Positions 5,713 to 8,823 of a stretch of 8,823 bases of DNA are shown here, in pieces. Numbering within the stretch: the first letter of the stretch is position 1; every line of letters begins with the position of its first letter. Both the position numbers and the translations under genes were made by a program. The stretch spans positions 1 through 8,823 of the forward strand of contig JAPLHI010000024.1 in NCBI GenBank assembly GCA_026389695.1, in the 5' to 3' direction. The stretch comes from Chloroflexota bacterium (GTDB lineage: Bacteria > Chloroflexota > Dehalococcoidia > GIF9 > UBA5629). The notes beneath the pieces are model-generated. The model searched no databases. It had not been told where the DNA came from and saw only the letters and a program-made list of their open reading frames with translations.

Positions 5713-6867
5713 GTGATGGAAACTATCAGCTTCTCAAAACGCTACGTGATTCCCTGCATAGTACAGCTACTGCAGGTAATGTTCCTGTGGTCTACGCTGG
5801 CTTACATTACCATATTCTGGATAGACCTGGGCTTTACCCATTTTCAGGTAGGTCTCCTTGTATCGGTCTTCCCACTGACATCGCTGGCGCTTATGATCCC
5901 CTTCGGCATCTTTGTGGACCGCATATCGCCCAAGAAGCTGGTGATAGCCAGCCAGTTCATTTTCAGCTTAAGCATACTCGGCCTCATCATGACTCATGAC
6001 TTCTGGCCGACCCTGCTGCTGCTGGCATTGGGCGGCTGCGGTAACGCCTTATTTAATAACGCGCTGCCATCCCTGTATTTTAAAACCCTGGGAGATAATT
6101 TCCGCGGTGTTAAGCTGGGATTTTTTAACGCTTCCACACTGGTGGGCTATGGCCTGGGTCCTCTCATCAGCGGCTTTATCATGTCCTCATTCGATATGAA
6201 TGCCGTCTTTACATTCTCTCTGTCAGGCCAGCTACCGCTTTTGATACTGAGCCTGTTTCTGGCCGACATCCCCGGCACGGCTGTGCGGCTTGCCGATTAC
6301 AAAGCAGACCTTTCCAATAAATCGGTGCTTGTTTTTATCATCCTGGTTTTCCTCTTCTCACTGCACGCCGGGGCGGAGCAGACCAGCATGAGCCTTTTCC
6401 TGAATAAAGACATCGGCCTCAGTAAAGCAGAGGTAGGCTGGATGTACTTCATACATGCAAATATTATGGCAGTGCTTTCACTGGCGAGCGGGCTTATCGG
6501 CGACAGGTTTAATGCCCGCGGACGCGGCCTGGCGGCGTTATTTTATGTCGGCATTACCATCTCCGGCCTGACCAACATAATGCTGGTTCTGGCCAATAGT
6601 TTTGGCAGCTTTCTCGCCCTGCGCGTGCCGCATGCCATCGGGGACAGCCTCACTATTGTCACACGCAGCCTGATCGTATCCAACTTCTTCGTATCCACAC
6701 GGATGGGAGGCAACCTTGGAGCGGTTACCACCGCAGTCTGGCTGGGTACCCTGGTAGGCTGCATTATCAGCGGCGCCGTTCCCGGTTATGTCATGGGTTT
6801 TGTTATAGCCGGGGCACTTGCCATACTGGCCATACCCATTACCATCATTACCCGGCCCAAGTTCTAG
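5713..6867 (+). CDS. MFS permease, substrate unknown
   Basis: This is a 384-residue membrane protein with the hydrophobic pattern of about 12 transmembrane helices, the usual length for a major facilitator superfamily carrier. The loop between helices 2 and 3 carries motif A, GIFVDRISPKK (65-75); its second-half counterpart is GLIGDRFNARGRG (260-272). The seventh-helix region contains His218 and Glu222 next to polar residues, possible transport or proton-coupling sites. The start is GTG 5713 or the ATG directly after it (5716); neither has a Shine-Dalgarno. Substrate and direction cannot be read from sequence; drug or metabolite efflux is common in such proteins. It stands alone at the divergent gap, 50 nt before the GTPase gene, with no clear terminator between them. 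Confidence 0.85.
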   Translation: MMETISFSKRYVIPCIVQLLQVMFLWSTLAYITIFWIDLGFTHFQVGLLVSVFPLTSLALMIPFGIFVDRISPKKLVIASQFIFSLSILGLIMTHDFWPTLLLLALGGCGNALFNNALPSLYFKTLGDNFRGVKLGFFNASTLVGYGLGPLISGFIMSSFDMNAVFTFSLSGQLPLLILSLFLADIPGTAVRLADYKADLSNKSVLVFIILVFLFSLHAGAEQTSMSLFLNKDIGLSKAEVGWMYFIHANIMAVLSLASGLIGDRFNARGRGLAALFYVGITISGLTNIMLVLANSFGSFLALRVPHAIGDSLTIVTRSLIVSNFFVSTRMGGNLGAVTTAVWLGTLVGCIISGAVPGYVMGFVIAGALAILAIPITIITRPKF

Positions 6868-6885
6868 TATTATACTTGACCGGGA

Positions 6886-6894
6886 TGCTAAAAT
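6886..6894 (+). promoter_or_regulatory. Extended -10 candidate promoter for the TGS GTPase gene
   Basis: TGCTAAAAT is a TG-n-TAAAAT extended -10 in the 50-nt gap after the MFS stop. No -35 at normal distance is seen. Transcription would start near 6901 and leave a leader of about 17 nt containing the GGGGAGGGG ribosome binding site, 2 nt before the ATG at 6918. Read-through from the MFS gene is an equally good explanation for expression. Confidence 0.35.
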
Positions 6895-6917
6895 AGTGCG
6901 GTTACAGGGGAGGGGTT

Positions 6918-7895
6918 ATGCCGGCGAATTTGCCACCGCAGTATTTCGAAGCTGAAAGGCGTTTCAGGAACGCTTCAACACCAGAAGAAAAAATCCAGGC
7001 TCTGGAATCCATGCTCTCCATCATGCCCAAGCACAAGGGCACCGACCATCTCCAGGCTGACCTGCGCAGAAAAATAGCCCATATAACTGAAGAGGCTGAA
7101 AAGAAAGCCGCCACCAGCAGAAAGAGCTTTTACATCCGCAAGGAAGGCGCCGGTCAGATAGCACTGGTGGGTTTACCGAACACCGGCAAATCGCTCATCC
7201 TGGCCTCCCTGACTAATGTTCACCCTGAAATTGCCGACTACCAGTTCACTACCAAATCTCCCAACGTGGGTATGATGCCTTTTGAAAATATACAGATACA
7301 GATTGTGGACCTGCCGGCTGTCAATATGTATGAGTCGCGCATCTGGTCCAACAGTATTTTGAGGAATGCCGACCTGCTGGCAATTGTAGTCGACCTTAGC
7401 AATAACCCGGTGGAACAGGCTGATATCACCCTCAAAGAGCTCGAAAATATGGCCATTGTACCTGAAAATAGAAACGCTGAGGATTCCACTATCGGTTTGC
7501 GCACACGCAAAATGTTCATCATCGGCAATATGGGAGACCTCGATCTTGACGATGCAGGAGTTAAATCTCTACAAAGCAAATACGGCAGACTTTTTGACAG
7601 CATAAAGGTCTCGGCAGATTCCAAGGAGAACCTGGAAGAATTAAAAAGACAATTGTTTGCTTACCTGGACATCATACGTATACATACCAAGTCTCCCGGG
7701 GTTAAGGTTGATTTGACCGATCCCATAGTCTTAAAAAAAGGAGCTACCGTTAAAGACGCTGCCGAATCAGTCCACAAGGATTTTAAAAGCAAACTGCGCT
7801 ATGCCGTTTTGTGGGGCTCAAGCAAGTTCGACGGCCAGAGGGTGGGACAGGACCACATCCTACGGGATAATGACGTTATCGAGCTGCATATATAA
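6918..7895 (+). CDS. DRG/Obg-like GTPase with C-terminal TGS domain
   Basis: This is a 325-residue, probably cytoplasmic, ribosome-associated GTPase. The N-terminal helical part (1-75, charged, perhaps coiled coil) precedes the G domain. G1 is GLPNTGKS (85-92); G2 is in YQFTTKSPNVG (Thr111/Thr112); the G3 position reads DLPA (131-134) instead of DxPG; G4 reads NMGD (204-207) instead of NKxD; G5 is VSADSKENLEEL (231-242). The C-terminal TGS domain (about 263-325) begins KVDLTDPIVLKKGATV and ends DHILRDNDVIELHI. DRG and Obg relatives bind ribosomal particles or translation factors. The P-loop is intact, so nucleotide binding is likely, but hydrolysis and guanine specificity are uncertain. It is 32 nt upstream of an eIF-2B-like gene, which also suggests a translation context. 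The ribosome link is family inference. Confidence 0.88.
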   Translation: MPANLPPQYFEAERRFRNASTPEEKIQALESMLSIMPKHKGTDHLQADLRRKIAHITEEAEKKAATSRKSFYIRKEGAGQIALVGLPNTGKSLILASLTNVHPEIADYQFTTKSPNVGMMPFENIQIQIVDLPAVNMYESRIWSNSILRNADLLAIVVDLSNNPVEQADITLKELENMAIVPENRNAEDSTIGLRTRKMFIIGNMGDLDLDDAGVKSLQSKYGRLFDSIKVSADSKENLEELKRQLFAYLDIIRIHTKSPGVKVDLTDPIVLKKGATVKDAAESVHKDFKSKLRYAVLWGSSKFDGQRVGQDHILRDNDVIELHI

Positions 7896-7913
7896 ATATT
7901 CATATTATTGCTG

Positions 7914-7919
7914 TATAAT
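7914..7919 (+). promoter_or_regulatory. Consensus -10 (TATAAT) placed for a leaderless eIF-2B-like mRNA
   Basis: A perfect TATAAT ends 8 nt before the ATG at 7928. Transcription normally begins 6-9 nt after the hexamer, so the mRNA would start at or within about 2 nt of the start codon. No Shine-Dalgarno is present in the 32-nt gap after the GTPase stop, which fits leaderless translation. No convincing -35 is seen (7891-7896 is TATAAA). Confidence 0.45.
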
Positions 7920-7927
7920 TTTTAGCG

Positions 7928-8815
7928 ATGATAGCTTCCGTCAGAAAGAGCTTTAATCAGCTTAAGCACGATCGTACACACGGCGCCGGCCCGCTGACCA
8001 GGCAGGCACTCGATATAATCAAATCCTCCACTCTCGAAAGCAAGGCTACGTCCGCCCATAAACTCATCACTGAGCTCCATAAAACGGCTGAAGAGATCAT
8101 GGGAATCAGGCCCGGCATGGTCTCCATATCCAATTATATGATGCAATTTAAGGAAGCTTTATCCGGAGTTCAAACTGAAAAGAAATCGCTTGAAGACCTG
8201 AGAAAGCTGTGGATAAACAAAGCTGAGAGCCTTATCAGCCACAGCGAGCGAACCTCACGACGGGCAGCGCAAAACACAGCAACAATAATTAATAGCCGTT
8301 CTATTATCATTACATGCAGCTTTAGTTCAGCGGTATGCAGCGCCATGGAAATTGCCGCACGGAAAAAAATCGATTTCAAGGTGCTGGCAGTTGAGTCGGA
8401 TTTCAATAAAATTTCATACGGGGAATTGACCGCCGCAAGCCTGCAAAAATCCAGAATAGTCACTCAGTTAGTACCCGTCAATCAAATATACTGGCAGATG
8501 GCGAGGGCTGATCTGGCCTTGATAGGAGCGGACGCAATATCGTTTCACGGTTATTTTATTAACGGCACGCCCTCACTTGAGCTTGCCAGGACAGCCGAGC
8601 GAAGGAAAGTGCCTGTATACCTGGTTTGCGAGCTGTCGAAGGTTGATATAAACGGTTTTATGGCAGGTTTACAGGAACCTGAACCGGGCTTCGATATGAT
8701 TCCGCTGGAGCTGGCTACGGGTATCATAACCGAGGCCGGAATAATGAAGCCCGCAGACATATATGAGCTCGGGAAAAAGGACATTTTCGGGAGTACACGT
8801 GCTCGAACTCGTTGA
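7928..8815 (+). CDS. eIF-2B alpha/beta/delta-like protein (MtnA / ribose-1,5-bisphosphate isomerase superfamily)
   Basis: This 295-residue protein has an N-terminal helical domain (about 1-110) and a C-terminal Rossmann-like domain typical of the IF-2B superfamily. That superfamily includes eIF2B subunits, methylthioribose-1-phosphate isomerase and ribose-1,5-bisphosphate isomerase. The two catalytic positions of the isomerases appear kept: Cys130 in IIITCSFSS and Asp202 in LIGADAI. The C-terminal signature FDMIPLELATGIITEAGI (255-272) is clear. Other substrate positions depart: ESDF (156-159) stands where isomerases have E-x-R-P, and INGT (211-214) where they have NKIGT. The exact reaction is therefore unknown; a sugar-phosphate isomerase with a changed substrate or a non-catalytic, eIF2B-like role are both possible. 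There is no Shine-Dalgarno; see the -10 at 7914. Its end overlaps the next gene by 17 nt. Confidence 0.8.
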   Translation: MIASVRKSFNQLKHDRTHGAGPLTRQALDIIKSSTLESKATSAHKLITELHKTAEEIMGIRPGMVSISNYMMQFKEALSGVQTEKKSLEDLRKLWINKAESLISHSERTSRRAAQNTATIINSRSIIITCSFSSAVCSAMEIAARKKIDFKVLAVESDFNKISYGELTAASLQKSRIVTQLVPVNQIYWQMARADLALIGADAISFHGYFINGTPSLELARTAERRKVPVYLVCELSKVDINGFMAGLQEPEPGFDMIPLELATGIITEAGIMKPADIYELGKKDIFGSTRARTR

Positions 8816-8823
8816 CAGCCACG
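8799..8823 (+). CDS. Start of a probable TatD-family metal-dependent hydrolase, cut by window end
   Basis: A GTG at 8799 opens a frame reading V(M)-L-E-L-V-D-S-H up to the window edge. This resembles the first residues of TatD-type nucleases and hydrolases, which begin with a short strand and then DSHxHL, whose histidines bind the active-site metal. GGGAG (8789-8793) lies 5 nt upstream as a ribosome binding site. The frame overlaps the end of the eIF-2B-like gene by 17 nt, implying co-transcription. Only eight codons are visible, so the call rests on a very short motif plus the good start site. Confidence 0.55.

Noticed and set aside
6876..6894. TTGACC followed by TAAAAT as a standard promoter before the GTPase gene
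   Set aside because: The spacer is only 7 nt, far too short. Only the extended -10 reading remains possible.
1775..7927. NrpR operator of the methanogen type (GGAA-N6-TTCC) in the intergenic gaps
   Set aside because: I looked by eye in the gaps and found no match. The operator, if of that type, may lie upstream of the window; bacterial NrpR sites may also differ.

Overview
The window is ordinary bacterial chromosome, densely coded and with roughly balanced base composition. It has no RNA gene, mobile element, CRISPR array or phage gene that I can recognise. Several features fit a Chloroflexota bacterium, perhaps Dehalococcoidia: a bacterial NrpR-type nitrogen regulator, a primary-type sigma factor with a long insert between regions 1.2 and 2, a small double zinc-ribbon protein and a TGS-domain GTPase. 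That assignment rests on recalled family distribution and is inference.

Left part (1-3064, + strand) is a nitrogen-flavoured cluster. The 3' part of an nrpR-like gene overlaps a hisF-type gene by 4 nt. A glutamate dehydrogenase gene with a strong Shine-Dalgarno follows 42 nt later. A 34-bp perfect palindrome (3091-3124) separates it from convergent genes on the other strand and looks like a bidirectional terminator.

Middle part (3165-5436, - strand) reads, in order of transcription: a double zinc-ribbon protein, an RRM RNA-binding protein with a Gly/Arg tail, and an RpoD/SigA-type sigma factor starting 3 nt after the RRM gene. A promoter candidate (5567-5596) and an 8-bp inverted repeat that could hide the ribosome binding site precede the zinc-ribbon gene. 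A strong hairpin lies between the zinc-ribbon and RRM genes. The set looks like one gene-expression operon with internal control.

Right part (5713-8823, + strand) holds an MFS permease, a DRG/Obg-like GTPase with a C-terminal TGS domain, an eIF-2B/MtnA/ribose-1,5-bisphosphate isomerase superfamily protein, and the first codons of a probable TatD-family hydrolase cut by the window edge. -10-like elements sit very close to the start codons of the first three genes. For the eIF-2B-like gene the spacing would give a leaderless mRNA.

I found no clear new multi-gene system. The most interesting points are residue-level departures from family consensus: HisF Phe53, the GDH nucleotide-binding glycine, the sigma 2.1-2.2 loop, GTPase motifs G3/G4, and the eIF-2B-like substrate loop. 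The nrpR-hisF-gdh linkage and the regulatory structures around the zinc-ribbon/RRM/sigma operon are also worth checking.
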